From: Gloeotrichia echinulata CP02
Lineage (GTDB): Bacteria; Cyanobacteriota; Cyanobacteriia; Cyanobacteriales; Nostocaceae
Assembly (NCBI GenBank): GCA_038087035.1
Contig: CP051187.1
Coordinates: forward strand, 3,353,001-3,417,000
Reading direction: 5' to 3'
Length of the DNA stretch: 64,000 nucleotides
In this document: positions 1 through 8,919 of the stretch, piece after piece
Layout: every line of letters begins with the position of its first letter
How positions within the stretch are numbered: the first letter of the stretch is position 1
Made by a program: the position numbers and the translations under genes
The notes under the pieces: generated by a model
Told to the model about the DNA's origin: nothing
Seen by the model: the letters and a program-made list of their open reading frames with translations, nothing else
Database searches by the model: none

Positions 1-99
1 ACAAATGACAAATGACCAATGACCAATGACAAATGACAAATGACAAATGACCAATGACCAATGACAAATGACAAATGACAAATGACAAATGACAAAATA
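1..99. repeat. Heptamer tandem array (TGACAAA/TGACCAA)
   Basis: About 14 copies of a 7-bp unit, TGACAAA with some TGACCAA, run up to the stop codon of dnaG. This is a short tandemly repeated repetitive sequence of the kind known in heterocystous cyanobacteria. The array at 2054-2206 beyond the other end of dnaG has the reverse-complement units, so dnaG lies between inverted arrays. The left end of this array is outside the window. Confidence 0.9.
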
Positions 100-101
100 A
101 A

Positions 102-2030
102 TCAGAGTAAATCATTGATGGAAAATAGCCGTTGACGATCTAATTCTTGCAGCCGGAGTTTTTCTGTATAGAATGCCTGATAATATGATTGCCATCGCTC
201 TGGTTCTGTGTATGGATCGGTTTGCTCCCACAGTTCCAAAAAATGGCGATAGCGCTTTTCTCTAAACACTCTTTCCATACAAGCAATCGCAGCTTGGACA
301 ACGTGAGGTGTGCGTAGTATGTCTTTCTGATGTTTCTCACTCAGATGAAACAAATGGGAAATTAATTCCAAGTCCTCAACTAATTCTAGATATATATTTT
401 GCAAATTTGAGATTAAATCTAATTGCTCAACCGTTGATTCTAAAATGTTTTGCCACAAAAAGCGATGATGGGAAAGACTAAATTCTAAATTTCGCGCCTC
501 TAGTTCGTCCATAATCGCTTGACGCTGTTCGGGACAATGAAGATAAATCCGCAGTAATAACCCCTCTGCTTGTTCTAAAAGACTGCGATCGCGAGGAAGT
601 GCTGGAGATTGACGAGCAAGATAATTCTTGACATTAGCTGTGATTGCTTTTTGTTGTCTGGTAACGGATACACCACCAGCCAGTTGAGTTTCTAAATTCT
701 CTTCTCGCAAACGCACAAGTCCAGCATCGCCTAAGCTCAGGATTTGGGCACAGTAGGCGACATATGATTTACGTGCTTCGTTGGCTTCTATTCGCTTCAG
801 CAATTTTACCATCTGTTGCATAACTTGCTGAAATTCGGTAGCCTGTTTTAAATCACGATCTTGAATAATTTGCTCAATCTGCCAATTTAGCCACAGTGGC
901 GCATTTGCTAAAAGTTGCCGATAGTCTTCTGTTGTGTGAGTATGCAAGTACTCATCAGCATCTTTACCATCGGGAATGTTGAGAATTTTTAGCTGCACTT
1001 CGCCCTTATATGCTAGTTCGGCAATTTCTCCAATCGCCCGTTCTGCAGCATTTGTCCCAGCTTTATCAGCGTCAAAGTTGAGGACTAATTGTTTAGATTC
1101 ACTATAACGTAATACTAGCTTGACTTGTTCCAAACTTAAAGCAGTACCCAGGGAAGCAACGGCATTATTGATACCAGCAGCATGGAGGGCGATCGCATCA
1201 AAATATCCCTCGACCACCACAGCTTGATCAAGTTGGGAAATTCCGGCTTTGGCTTGATCCAGAGCAAATAATGTTTTACCCTTACTAAATAGTTCCGTTT
1301 CCGGTGAATTTAGATACTTGGGTTGCTCATCAGTCAGAGTTCTACCACCAAAAGCAATGACACGCCCTTGGACATCACGAATGGGAATCATCAGGCGATC
1401 GCGAAACACATCATAATAACCGCCCCCTTCCTTGCGTGGTTTAATCAATCCCGCTTTTTCGACCAATTGCGCTGGATAGTGTTTAGTTTCTACCAGATAG
1501 CGCGAAAGGGTTTCCCAACTTGCGGGTGCATAACCTAAGCCAAATTGCTGTATTGTTTCCTCTTTGAGTAGGCGATCGCTACCAAGATACTGTAAAGCCT
1601 TCTGTCCTTGAGATTGTCTCAAAGCATGTTGATAAAAGTTTGCCGTTGTTGCCAAAACTTCATATAATTGTTCACGTAAAGACAGTTGACGCTGTAATTC
1701 TTGCCTTTGTTCAGGTTCCAGGGTTTGCACAGGTACTTGGTAACGTCTTGCTAAATCCAGCACCACTTCCGCAAAGGAGCGCTTCCCCAAGTCCATCAAA
1801 AATTTTATCGCATTTCCCCCAGCCTGACACCCGAAGCAATAATACATTTGCTTAGTCTGACTGACGGTAAAGCTAGGAGTTTTTTCATCGTGGAAAGGAC
1901 AAGAACCCACAAAATCCTTGCCTCGTCTACGTAAAACAACGTATTCTGATATGACATCCACGATATCAGCACGTTGTTTAATTTCCTCAATTGTATCAGG
2001 GTGCAAGCGGGGAATTTGCATGTTAATCAA
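102..2030 (-). CDS. dnaG: DNA primase DnaG
   Basis: Makes the RNA primers for replication forks. About 640 aa, the usual bacterial length. The N-terminal CHC2 zinc finger is visible (C44, H47, C65, C68 counted from the first Met, in CPFH and YYCFGC). It is followed by the primase core and a TOPRIM domain with an EGYFDAI motif near residue 275, then a divergent helicase-binding C-terminus. Start is either the first ATG (MINMQIP) or the internal Met three codons on; homologues usually begin MQIPRLHP, which favours the internal one. The upstream region is a heptamer array starting within ~25 bp of the start, so the promoter must lie inside or beyond repeats. Identity is certain; only the start is open. 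Confidence 0.97.
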   Translation of the reverse strand: MINMQIPRLHPDTIEEIKQRADIVDVISEYVVLRRRGKDFVGSCPFHDEKTPSFTVSQTKQMYYCFGCQAGGNAIKFLMDLGKRSFAEVVLDLARRYQVPVQTLEPEQRQELQRQLSLREQLYEVLATTANFYQHALRQSQGQKALQYLGSDRLLKEETIQQFGLGYAPASWETLSRYLVETKHYPAQLVEKAGLIKPRKEGGGYYDVFRDRLMIPIRDVQGRVIAFGGRTLTDEQPKYLNSPETELFSKGKTLFALDQAKAGISQLDQAVVVEGYFDAIALHAAGINNAVASLGTALSLEQVKLVLRYSESKQLVLNFDADKAGTNAAERAIGEIAELAYKGEVQLKILNIPDGKDADEYLHTHTTEDYRQLLANAPLWLNWQIEQIIQDRDLKQATEFQQVMQQMVKLLKRIEANEARKSYVAYCAQILSLGDAGLVRLREENLETQLAGGVSVTRQQKAITANVKNYLARQSPALPRDRSLLEQAEGLLLRIYLHCPEQRQAIMDELEARNLEFSLSHHRFLWQNILESTVEQLDLISNLQNIYLELVEDLELISHLFHLSEKHQKDILRTPHVVQAAIACMERVFREKRYRHFLELWEQTDPYTEPERWQSYYQAFYTEKLRLQELDRQRLFSINDLL

Positions 2031-2053
2031 AGCACTTTGCGCGGGATTTTTCA

Positions 2054-2206
2054 GTTGTCATTGGTCATTGGTCATTGGTCATTGGTCATTTGTCATTTGT
2101 CATTTGTCATTTGTCATTTGTCAGTTGTCATTAGTCATTACTCATTACTCATTACTCATTACTCTTTGTCATTTGTCCGCTCCCCAATCCCCAATCCCTG
2201 GTCACT
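2054..2206. repeat. Composite heptamer array upstream of dnaG
   Basis: Modules follow in order: TTGGTCA/TTTGTCA units, four ATTACTC units, TTTGTCA again, then CAATCCC units. The same order recurs at 30122-30509. It separates the divergent dnaG and amidase genes and leads into a dispersed repeat at about 2205-2245. Confidence 0.88.
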
Positions 2207-2246
2207 GAGCGGAGCCGTTCGCGTAGCGTCTCGCAGAGAAGTGCAA
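2207..2246. repeat. Small dispersed repeat (GTTCGCGTAGCGTCTCG type)
   Basis: Contains the partially palindromic GAGCGGAGCCGTTCGCGTAGCGTCTCGCAGAGAAG motif in two overlapping halves. Variants recur more than ten times in the window (for example 24607, 28015, 34572, 38045, 55010, 63945). It matches the class of very small dispersed repeats described for Nostoc-type genomes. No coding capacity. Confidence 0.75.
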
Positions 2247-2348
2247 TCCCCAGTAAAGGACTTCTGATGGCTATTATATTCTTGTTGCCAAAATCAGAAT
2301 GATATATAGAATTACTTCAGCTTCAATTCATCAGAGGAAATACTTAAA

Positions 2349-3701
2349 ATGGGACGTATTTTTATTTCAGCCGCTCACGGAGGCAAAGAAGCTGGAAGAA
2401 TAGATCCAGGTGCGATCGCGGGTGGTACAACCGAGGCGAAAGAAATGATTCTGCTGCGAGATTTGATTGTAACCGAAATGCGGGCGCGTAATTTTGAAAT
2501 TTTATCAGTTCCCGATGACCTAAGTGCTGCCCAAACTATTAACTGGATCAATTCTCGCGATCGTCAGGGTGATATAGCCCTAGAAATTCAGTGTGATGCT
2601 GCTAACAGTCCTACTGTGCGGGGGGCTAGCGTTTTTTATATAGCCAACAATAATCAGCGCAAAAGCAATGGCGAACTAATGCTAGTGGGACTTTTGCGCC
2701 GGGTACCTCAATTACCTAATCGGGGAGTCAAGCCAGATACAGATAGTGGCTTGGGTAGTTTAATTTTCTGTCGTCAGACAGCACCACCTTCTTTGTCATT
2801 ACAAGTCGGTTTTCTCACCAGTCCAGAGGATCGCGCTTTACTACAAAATCGTCGCCGTGATTTTGCTTTAGGAATAGCAGATGGACTGGTTTCTTGGAGT
2901 CGTGTGATTGACCCTAATCCTGGAACTCCTGCAGACCCAAATTATCCAGCCATTAATATTAATATTAATGGCCAAAATTATCGAGAACAAGGGATATTAA
3001 TTAATGGTAACGCTTACATTCCAATTGATTTAGTAGATCGCTTACAAATTGACTTAGCTAAATCACCTGAAGTTCGGCGCGTTACCTATCGAAAAGTAGT
3101 GTATGTTAAAGCAATAGAATTGCGAGTTTTTCATATATCTGTAAACTGGGAAGCTGCAACTCGCACTCTAAAATTGCGGTCAATTTCGATAATTTGCCCT
3201 GGTCAATTTGACAAAATTGTCTCGAATGGTAATACATCAGAAGTACAGTTACAACTATTCCTCAGAAATAATAATGAAAATTCCCTAGTGCAGTTTCCTG
3301 ACATACCCAAATTATATCGAGAAGAAGCTAGTACAGAAGGCGTAAACTATGATATTGCTTTTTGCCAAATGTGTGTAGAAACTGGATTTCTACGCTTTGG
3401 TGGAGATATTAAACCTGAACAAAATAACTTTGCCGGCTTAGGAAATATTGGTGGTAGTTCAGAGGCAGCGTCTTTTGAAAGTGCTAGAATTGGTGTCAGG
3501 GCGCATATTCAACATTTAAAGGCTTATGCCAGTTTAGAACCGTTAGTAAATGAAGTTGTCGATCCCAGATTTCGGTTTGTGACCCGTGGTATTGCGCCAC
3601 TAATCGATCAGTTATCAGGGCGTTGGTCTGCAGATTTGGACTATGGTACCAAGATTACAGCCATGCTTAAACGTTTGTATGAATCTGCAGGATTATTGTG
3701 A
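2349..3701 (+). CDS. N-acetylmuramoyl-L-alanine amidase with C-terminal glucosaminidase-like domain
   Basis: Predicted peptidoglycan hydrolase of 450 aa. Residues 1-185 look like an Amidase_3 zinc amidase: an early H in SAAHGGKEAG, a glutamate-bearing segment (TTEAKEM), and CDAANS at the usual third-metal-ligand region, where the canonical His is not obvious. Residues ~210-285 resemble a copper-amine-oxidase-N-like stalk (NGNAYIPIDLVDRL). The C-terminal ~150 residues resemble a glucosaminidase/lysozyme-like fold (FCQMCVETGFLRFGG, NNFAGLG). No signal peptide is evident at this start. The ATG follows a GAGGAAAT ribosome-binding site. Domain names are by recognition; catalytic competence is uncertain. 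Confidence 0.75.
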   Translation: MGRIFISAAHGGKEAGRIDPGAIAGGTTEAKEMILLRDLIVTEMRARNFEILSVPDDLSAAQTINWINSRDRQGDIALEIQCDAANSPTVRGASVFYIANNNQRKSNGELMLVGLLRRVPQLPNRGVKPDTDSGLGSLIFCRQTAPPSLSLQVGFLTSPEDRALLQNRRRDFALGIADGLVSWSRVIDPNPGTPADPNYPAINININGQNYREQGILINGNAYIPIDLVDRLQIDLAKSPEVRRVTYRKVVYVKAIELRVFHISVNWEAATRTLKLRSISIICPGQFDKIVSNGNTSEVQLQLFLRNNNENSLVQFPDIPKLYREEASTEGVNYDIAFCQMCVETGFLRFGGDIKPEQNNFAGLGNIGGSSEAASFESARIGVRAHIQHLKAYASLEPLVNEVVDPRFRFVTRGIAPLIDQLSGRWSADLDYGTKITAMLKRLYESAGLL

Positions 3702-3702
3702 G

Positions 3703-3735
3703 TTAGGAGTTGGGAGTTAGGAGTTAAATACAAAT
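3703..3735. repeat. Short heptamer run (GAGTTAG/GAGTTGG)
   Basis: Four 7-bp units directly after the amidase stop. The family is the same as the larger array at 48965-49235. Confidence 0.75.
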
Positions 3736-3747
3736 GACAAATGATGT

Positions 3748-4521
3748 TTACGCTGTTTTGAAAAACCTAATAATTTCCCGCACATGATCGAGGAATTGTC
3801 CGTCAGTAGAAAGTTGCGCGATCGCATTTCTGGCTTCTCTGGCTAAACGTTCATGTTCTGTTTGATTGGTAGCGCGTAATTCTTCTAAATTAGCGGCTAT
3901 TCTTGCTAAGTCTCGGCGTGTTTCTTCACTAAAACGTTGTTGATTTGCTGCAATTGAATAAGGCTGTTCTACATCAAGTTGTTCTTCTAAGCGTTGCACT
4001 TTTTGTTCAAATTCTAAGAAGCGATTCCGAAGTTCTACAATATCTTCGCGGGGATAGGTAAATTCTTGGCTAATCATCGCTAACCGTGCATATAAATACT
4101 CGTAGGCGCGGATAGCTGGACGGAGGACGGTTAATAACAAAGCAGCACCGGAACTGATGTATCCTACAGCACTAATGCCTGTGGCTGCGAGGGTATAAAG
4201 TCCAATGGCTGATAATAAATGTAAAGCAATGGCAACCCAGAGCGATCGCTTGGCTAAAATTCTGACATACTTCAGTGGTTTTTCATCTACCGGAATCCCT
4301 CTCTGGGCTGACTGTGCTGCTTCTGCTAAGACTTGTTTAGCCTGAAAATGCACATTCCACGGTACGGTAACTATTACTAATAGCCACCAAAAACTTGCTC
4401 CGCCAATTACCCAGTCAAGAAAGTTACCAGAAGGTATGTGGAACCATTGCAGTAAGCCAAAAGCCAGTAGTACGGTAATCACAATTCCCAGAATGGAACT
4501 GATGAAAAAATTAAAATACAT
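3748..4521 (-). CDS. Membrane protein with C-terminal coiled coil, function unknown
   Basis: 257 aa. Two hydrophobic segments lie in the first 55 residues (ISSILGIVITVLLAFGLL, and SFWWLLVIVTVPW), and two more at about residues 90-135. The remaining ~110 residues are charged and helical (ELRNRFLEFEQKVQRLEEQLD), predicting a cytoplasmic coiled coil. The family looks like a conserved cyanobacterial hypothetical. It could organise an envelope complex, but nothing in the neighbours (a lipoprotein upstream, an amidase convergent) fixes a role. Confidence 0.75.
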   Translation of the reverse strand: MYFNFFISSILGIVITVLLAFGLLQWFHIPSGNFLDWVIGGASFWWLLVIVTVPWNVHFQAKQVLAEAAQSAQRGIPVDEKPLKYVRILAKRSLWVAIALHLLSAIGLYTLAATGISAVGYISSGAALLLTVLRPAIRAYEYLYARLAMISQEFTYPREDIVELRNRFLEFEQKVQRLEEQLDVEQPYSIAANQQRFSEETRRDLARIAANLEELRATNQTEHERLAREARNAIAQLSTDGQFLDHVREIIRFFKTA

Positions 4522-4618
4522 CTTACTCTGTCTCCAATGTAACTATTACTTCGATCATGCTAAGGCCTGTAAGTTATACGGTAACAGTTGTGATAGTTTT
4601 TCTAGTTGCACATAACAG

Positions 4619-5026
4619 TCAAAGAATAAGATAGCTACGCCAAGTTGGTTGAGTATCTTTGTTATCCCTGTCAGGAAGTAACAATCGCCATGTTTTACCT
4701 TCTCGCTGAATTTGCAGATAAATATCAAAGGGTTGTTGCGGTTGCGTCAACTGTCTTTTTGGTAGCTTGACAATCAAGTCATAGTTTCCCTGAACCCGGA
4801 AAGCTGGTAAATTTTGAATCGTCAAAGGTTTTTCTTGAATAATTGTCAGTTTTTTGATTTCAAAACTGCCAAAATCTAGATCCAGCTTTTGGTTGAGTTG
4901 CTTTTGGGTTTGTTCTAGCTGGACTGCGATCGCTTTTTGCACTAACTCGCTCGTTGGTAGTAGTCCAATAGTGCCACAAGCTGTTAATAGTAAGAGTAGA
5001 ATTACTGTGGAAATCAACCGAATCAT
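4619..5026 (-). CDS. Small lipoprotein, function unknown
   Basis: 135 aa with a type II signal: a basic N-terminus (MIR), a hydrophobic core of leucines, then lipobox LLTAC with Cys at residue 17. The mature part contains two amphipathic stretches and a beta-rich tail ending PTWRSYLIL. Probably anchored in the inner or outer membrane. It lies ~100 bp upstream of the coiled-coil membrane protein on the same strand, so they may be cotranscribed. No family recognised. Confidence 0.75.
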   Translation of the reverse strand: MIRLISTVILLLLLTACGTIGLLPTSELVQKAIAVQLEQTQKQLNQKLDLDFGSFEIKKLTIIQEKPLTIQNLPAFRVQGNYDLIVKLPKRQLTQPQQPFDIYLQIQREGKTWRLLLPDRDNKDTQPTWRSYLIL

Positions 5027-5055
5027 GTATTTTATATACTGTTTTGAGAGCTAGT

Positions 5056-5981
5056 ATAGCTGTTTATCACTTAAATTTTCTCATCAATCATGTCAACACG
5101 GAGTATTCGCCTTGATCACAAACTATCCTGATGTCGCCTGGGGTCATCAACCAACTACTAAACCCCGAAAATTTATTTGTTGAAAAAGTGGTTTTATGTT
5201 TTACGCACATCTGAGTGCGTCAACTGTCAATGTTTGGCAATCCTTCTTAATCGTCATGTTTATTGCTTGGACTTCCCTTAAGTAAGTCGGTGGGAATAAA
5301 CAGAAGTATATTACGGGTTATTGCTGAAATTTTCATAATTTATTGGAAAATTTTTTCAGAAAAAATACTTAATAAATGTTTTATTTGGGACACAGATAAA
5401 AGCAGTATTTATATTTTTACCTGTTCATGGGCATAGGCGTAGCCCGCTGCGGTCATCGCCCGAATTAGCAGTTACCAAACACCGATAATTTGATCACCGA
5501 TAACTGGTTTACTAAGTCTTGCTTATATATGCTTGTATATAATAATCTGATTGATTTTTTTGCAAGTCTGATCAGCCTTTAGGCTTTGCTATACAAGGCT
5601 TAAACCTTGCAAAATTGGCAAAAATTCAATAATTAACCTATATAATATTTGTATTTGATTTCTCAAAAATATTACGAGAGAATGATACGGTAGGCTTTAT
5701 ACGTATAATAGCCAACACGAATAAATCACAGCTTAGAGGATGTTTTAAAAGTCCTGTCGTTGGTAGCAAAACGTTTTAGATCCCCCTAAATCCCCCTTAA
5801 AAAGGGGGACTTTGAGAAGTTTTCCCCCCTTTTTAAGGGGGGCTGGGGGGGATCGAGCAGTGCTTAAAATCACAGCTAATCACTTTTCAAACATCCTCTT
5901 AGAAACCACAACACTCTCTGGTAGGGTCTGTGGTTTATCTGTGCTGATTGTAAAACTACTAAATCATTGGTTATAGGTAAT
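5056..5981. other. Long gene-poor region with MITE
   Basis: 925 bp without a supported gene. It contains an AT-rich stretch, a dispersed repeat near 5425-5462 (GGCGTAGCCCGCTGCGG), and the inverted-repeat element annotated at 5736-5896. No promoter could be assigned confidently for the oxygenase that follows. Confidence 0.6.
5736..5896. mobile_element. MITE with GAGGATGTTTKAAAAGT terminal inverted repeats
   Basis: About 160 bp bounded by GAGGATGTTTTAAAAGT on the left and its complement ACTTTTCAAACATCCTC on the right, flanked by TTA on both sides (possible 3-bp target duplication). Inside is a second strong inverted repeat (CCCCCTTAAAAAGGGGG and CCCCTTTTTAAGGGG). A single copy of the same terminus occurs at 63871-63887, so the family is present at least twice in the window. 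Confidence 0.75.
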
Positions 5982-6896
5982 ATGGTTAATCTTCTTACGA
6001 GAACAAAGAATAAATTTGTAAGAGTTATCTATAAAATACCTTTTTTGCAAGAACAAGCTAATCTTGCATATCAAGAAGCATTAAAAAAACATGCTGCTAA
6101 TTTACCTAAAATTTCGACTAATGACATGAATATAGTCGAAAAATTAAAGTATGAAGGTGTTGCCATAACTTCCCTAGATGCTTTGGGAATTGACTCAAGT
6201 CCTGCGATGTTCCAAGCAGCAAAAAATCTAATACCTAAACTTCCCAACCAGATTAATGGTGATAAAAATGAATTTGTAATTCATGCTGATTCTCAGCAAA
6301 TGATGAAGAATCTAGAGATTCAATTGTGGGGGATAGAACAACGGTTACTAAATATTGCCGAGAATTATATTGGGTTGCCAGTAGCCTATCATGGCGCATA
6401 TTTTCGGAGAGATTTTGCGAATAAAATACAGCAAAAAACGAGGCTTTGGCATCTAGATAATGACGACCGCAAGGTTGTGAAAATTATCCTTTATTTAAAT
6501 GATGTTAATGAAGATGGTGGACCGTTTCAATATATTCCCAAATCTTTTGCATCAAGAGTAGGGCAATCTCTTAACTATCATCATGGCTATATTGCAGATA
6601 CAACGATACAAAAAATTGTATCTCCATCAAATTGGCGAAAATGCACAGGTCCTGCTGGCACAGTAATTTTTGCAGCCGTCGCCAACACCTTCCATAGAGG
6701 AATGTTACCTATAGCAGCAGATAGGTTCAGTATTTTCTTTGATTACACTTCTAGACGAGTACAACAGCCATTTTACGGTTCATTTTCCCTACCACCAGAT
6801 ACTTTATTCTTGCTAGCAAATACTCTGACCAAACAACAAAGAAAATGTATTTTTTGGCAACCCCATTCTTTGTCTGAGCCTAAATGGGAAATTTGA
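5982..6896 (+). CDS. 2-oxoglutarate/Fe(II) oxygenase, phytanoyl-CoA dioxygenase-like
   Basis: About 304 aa from the ATG at 5982 (the frame is open from a TTG at 5967; the ATG has AGGT just upstream). It contains the facial-triad pattern of this superfamily: HLD in RLWHLDNDDRK, a distal His in ANTFHRGM, and the 2OG-anchoring Arg in ADRFSIFFDYTSR. The N-terminal 60 residues are helical and lack a known domain. Substrate unknown. Members act in secondary metabolism and small-molecule hydroxylation. Isolated between a repeat-rich region and recQ, so context gives no pathway. Confidence 0.75.
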   Translation: MVNLLTRTKNKFVRVIYKIPFLQEQANLAYQEALKKHAANLPKISTNDMNIVEKLKYEGVAITSLDALGIDSSPAMFQAAKNLIPKLPNQINGDKNEFVIHADSQQMMKNLEIQLWGIEQRLLNIAENYIGLPVAYHGAYFRRDFANKIQQKTRLWHLDNDDRKVVKIILYLNDVNEDGGPFQYIPKSFASRVGQSLNYHHGYIADTTIQKIVSPSNWRKCTGPAGTVIFAAVANTFHRGMLPIAADRFSIFFDYTSRRVQQPFYGSFSLPPDTLFLLANTLTKQQRKCIFWQPHSLSEPKWEI

Positions 6897-6994
6897 CCGA
6901 GTTGTTTGTAGTTTCATCAACAGCGCTATTAGCATAGCTTTCCCCTAGGGTAGCGCAACTACAAACAACAGATCAAAACTTATGTGGTAAAATA

Positions 6995-8440
6995 CTAGTG
7001 GACGCAATGATCACAATGACCGCAACGCCAGTTAGCCGCTTCTTCATCAAAACCAAAAGCGCTTAACAAAAACTGCCAGCGGCACTGTTTAGTAGTCAGA
7101 TATTGATTCATTTGTTTAGCTGCTTGTAATTGTGTTGTTAACTGTTTACCCATCCCTGTTTCAATAGTGTAATGAAAAGGATCGAGCCAATTTAGTTGAC
7201 CGTTGCTGTGCAGTAAAGACAGCGCCATTGCACCATCGGGAAATTGTCGCGCCACTGCATTCACTTCTCCCTGTTTTGGTAGTTTTTTCACTAGTTGTTG
7301 GGCTATTTGCTGTTGCAATCGCACTTTGTCTTGAAAAAACTTTTGTCTTTGCTTATCCTCTGAATCTAACCACCCTGTAGGTTCACTGACCAATGTCAAA
7401 GCCTCGGCTGGTTTCCCATCCCTTCCAGCACGGCCAATTTCCTGTACATATTCAGAAAGCAAGTGGGGTGCATGGAAATGAACTACCCAACGCACATCCG
7501 GTTTATTTATCCCCATCCCAAAGGCACAGGTACAAACCACAAAAGGAATTTTACCACATAACCAGCTCGCTTCCACAGCGCGGCGTTCTTCTGCACCTAG
7601 TCCCGCATGATAACTAGCTGTGGCATAACCCATCTCTGCTAACCATGCAGCTAAATTTTCGCTATCTCTCCTAGTACGAACATACACTAATCCTGCTTGT
7701 TTTGGTCTATCTTGAATAAATTTTAATAATAATTGCTTCCTAATTCTTGGTGTCCAAACTATGCGGACACTGGGATGTAAATTAGGACGGTAGGGATTGA
7801 GACGGAAAATATCCGGTTGTTGTAATTGTAAAACTGTGGCAATGATGTTTTGCGCTAAAGGATCAGCCGTAGCGGTAAAAGCTGCAATGCTGATTTTTGT
7901 TCCTGGTGGTTTTGATTTTAACAATCCAGGTCGCACCGCCCCTAATCTACGATAAGCTGGGCGAAATGTATCTCCCCATTGTACCAAACAATGTGCTTCA
8001 TCCAAAATTAAGCCATTAATTTCTAACTGAGGATGACACAATCTTTCCCAAACAGGCGCACTCAGTAAAGTTTCTGGCGATAAATACAGCAATCTTAACT
8101 GTTGTTTGGCTAATGCTTGGAGTGTTGCACGACGTTGAGATGTAGGTAATTCACTATGTAAAAGCGCTGCACTCAAGTGGCGTTGACGTAGTTCCTGTAC
8201 TTGATTTTCCATTAGCGCAACTAAGGGTGAAACTACTAAAGTTAATCCCGTTTGTAGCAGTGCCGGAAGTTGAAAACAAATCGATTTTCCCCCGCCTGTA
8301 GGCATAATAATTAGTGCGTCTTTTCGTGCTAATAGACTGCTGACAATTTCTCCCTGTGGTGGACGGAAATTTTCGTAACCCCAGTTCTTTTTCAATGCGG
8401 CACGAATTTCGTTACAAGATATTGTAGTTTGGTGATTCAT
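6995..8440 (-). CDS. recQ: RecQ-family ATP-dependent DNA helicase (short form)
   Basis: 3'-5' DNA unwinding in recombination and repair. 481 aa. Walker A MPTGGGKS at residues 46-53, DEAH at 147-150, helicase motif V/VI region GMGINKPDVRWVVHF and QEIGRAGRDG, then a C-terminal zinc-binding segment with CRW and CGHCDHC. There is no HRDC domain, so this is the short RecQ type; E. coli RecQ is about 610 aa. It may be a second RecQ of the genome, since cyanobacteria often carry a full-length copy. ATG start. The 3' neighbour is the convergent oxygenase. Confidence 0.9.
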   Translation of the reverse strand: MNHQTTISCNEIRAALKKNWGYENFRPPQGEIVSSLLARKDALIIMPTGGGKSICFQLPALLQTGLTLVVSPLVALMENQVQELRQRHLSAALLHSELPTSQRRATLQALAKQQLRLLYLSPETLLSAPVWERLCHPQLEINGLILDEAHCLVQWGDTFRPAYRRLGAVRPGLLKSKPPGTKISIAAFTATADPLAQNIIATVLQLQQPDIFRLNPYRPNLHPSVRIVWTPRIRKQLLLKFIQDRPKQAGLVYVRTRRDSENLAAWLAEMGYATASYHAGLGAEERRAVEASWLCGKIPFVVCTCAFGMGINKPDVRWVVHFHAPHLLSEYVQEIGRAGRDGKPAEALTLVSEPTGWLDSEDKQRQKFFQDKVRLQQQIAQQLVKKLPKQGEVNAVARQFPDGAMALSLLHSNGQLNWLDPFHYTIETGMGKQLTTQLQAAKQMNQYLTTKQCRWQFLLSAFGFDEEAANWRCGHCDHCVH

Positions 8441-8919
8441 GACCTGTAATAGATGGGAATAATTAATTTTTAATTTACTTTCTTATTTCTAGCTAATGGT
8501 TCAGTATTTTTATCAATATGATAATTAAAACATCAAGATTTCACAGACAATCAATTACAGTAAAATCCCTGGGATTATTTCCCAGTTAGCAGTCCCTGGT
8601 TCATATTTACCAGCTATATGATATTTTTACATTTCTTGGGTACATATCTCTCAGTAATTACTGATTATCAACTACGTACACAAGAGTAGATATTTTCTTG
8701 ATTTCACATTGATCATTGGTCAACCAAAAGGTGAAATGTTGTTTTTTTTTAGCAGGAGGGAATAATACAGTATAGCGATCCTAAATAGGTTGTGAAAAAT
8801 ATTAGTGTTGGATGTTGATGGTTAACCGTTGACAGTCAACCGTCAACAGCCTCTATGGAAGTTACTAGCTCCTACAAGGATTGCTATATGTCGATGCCTA
8901 ACCTGCTAAAAATTATAAA
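8441..8919. other. Intergenic region between recQ and histidine kinase
   Basis: About 480 bp, AT-rich. The only clear structure is a hairpin at about 8815-8853 made from GTTGATGGTTAACCGTTGAC and TCAACCGTCAACAG, a degenerate heptamer-type repeat. No open frame with coding character was seen. Confidence 0.5.
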
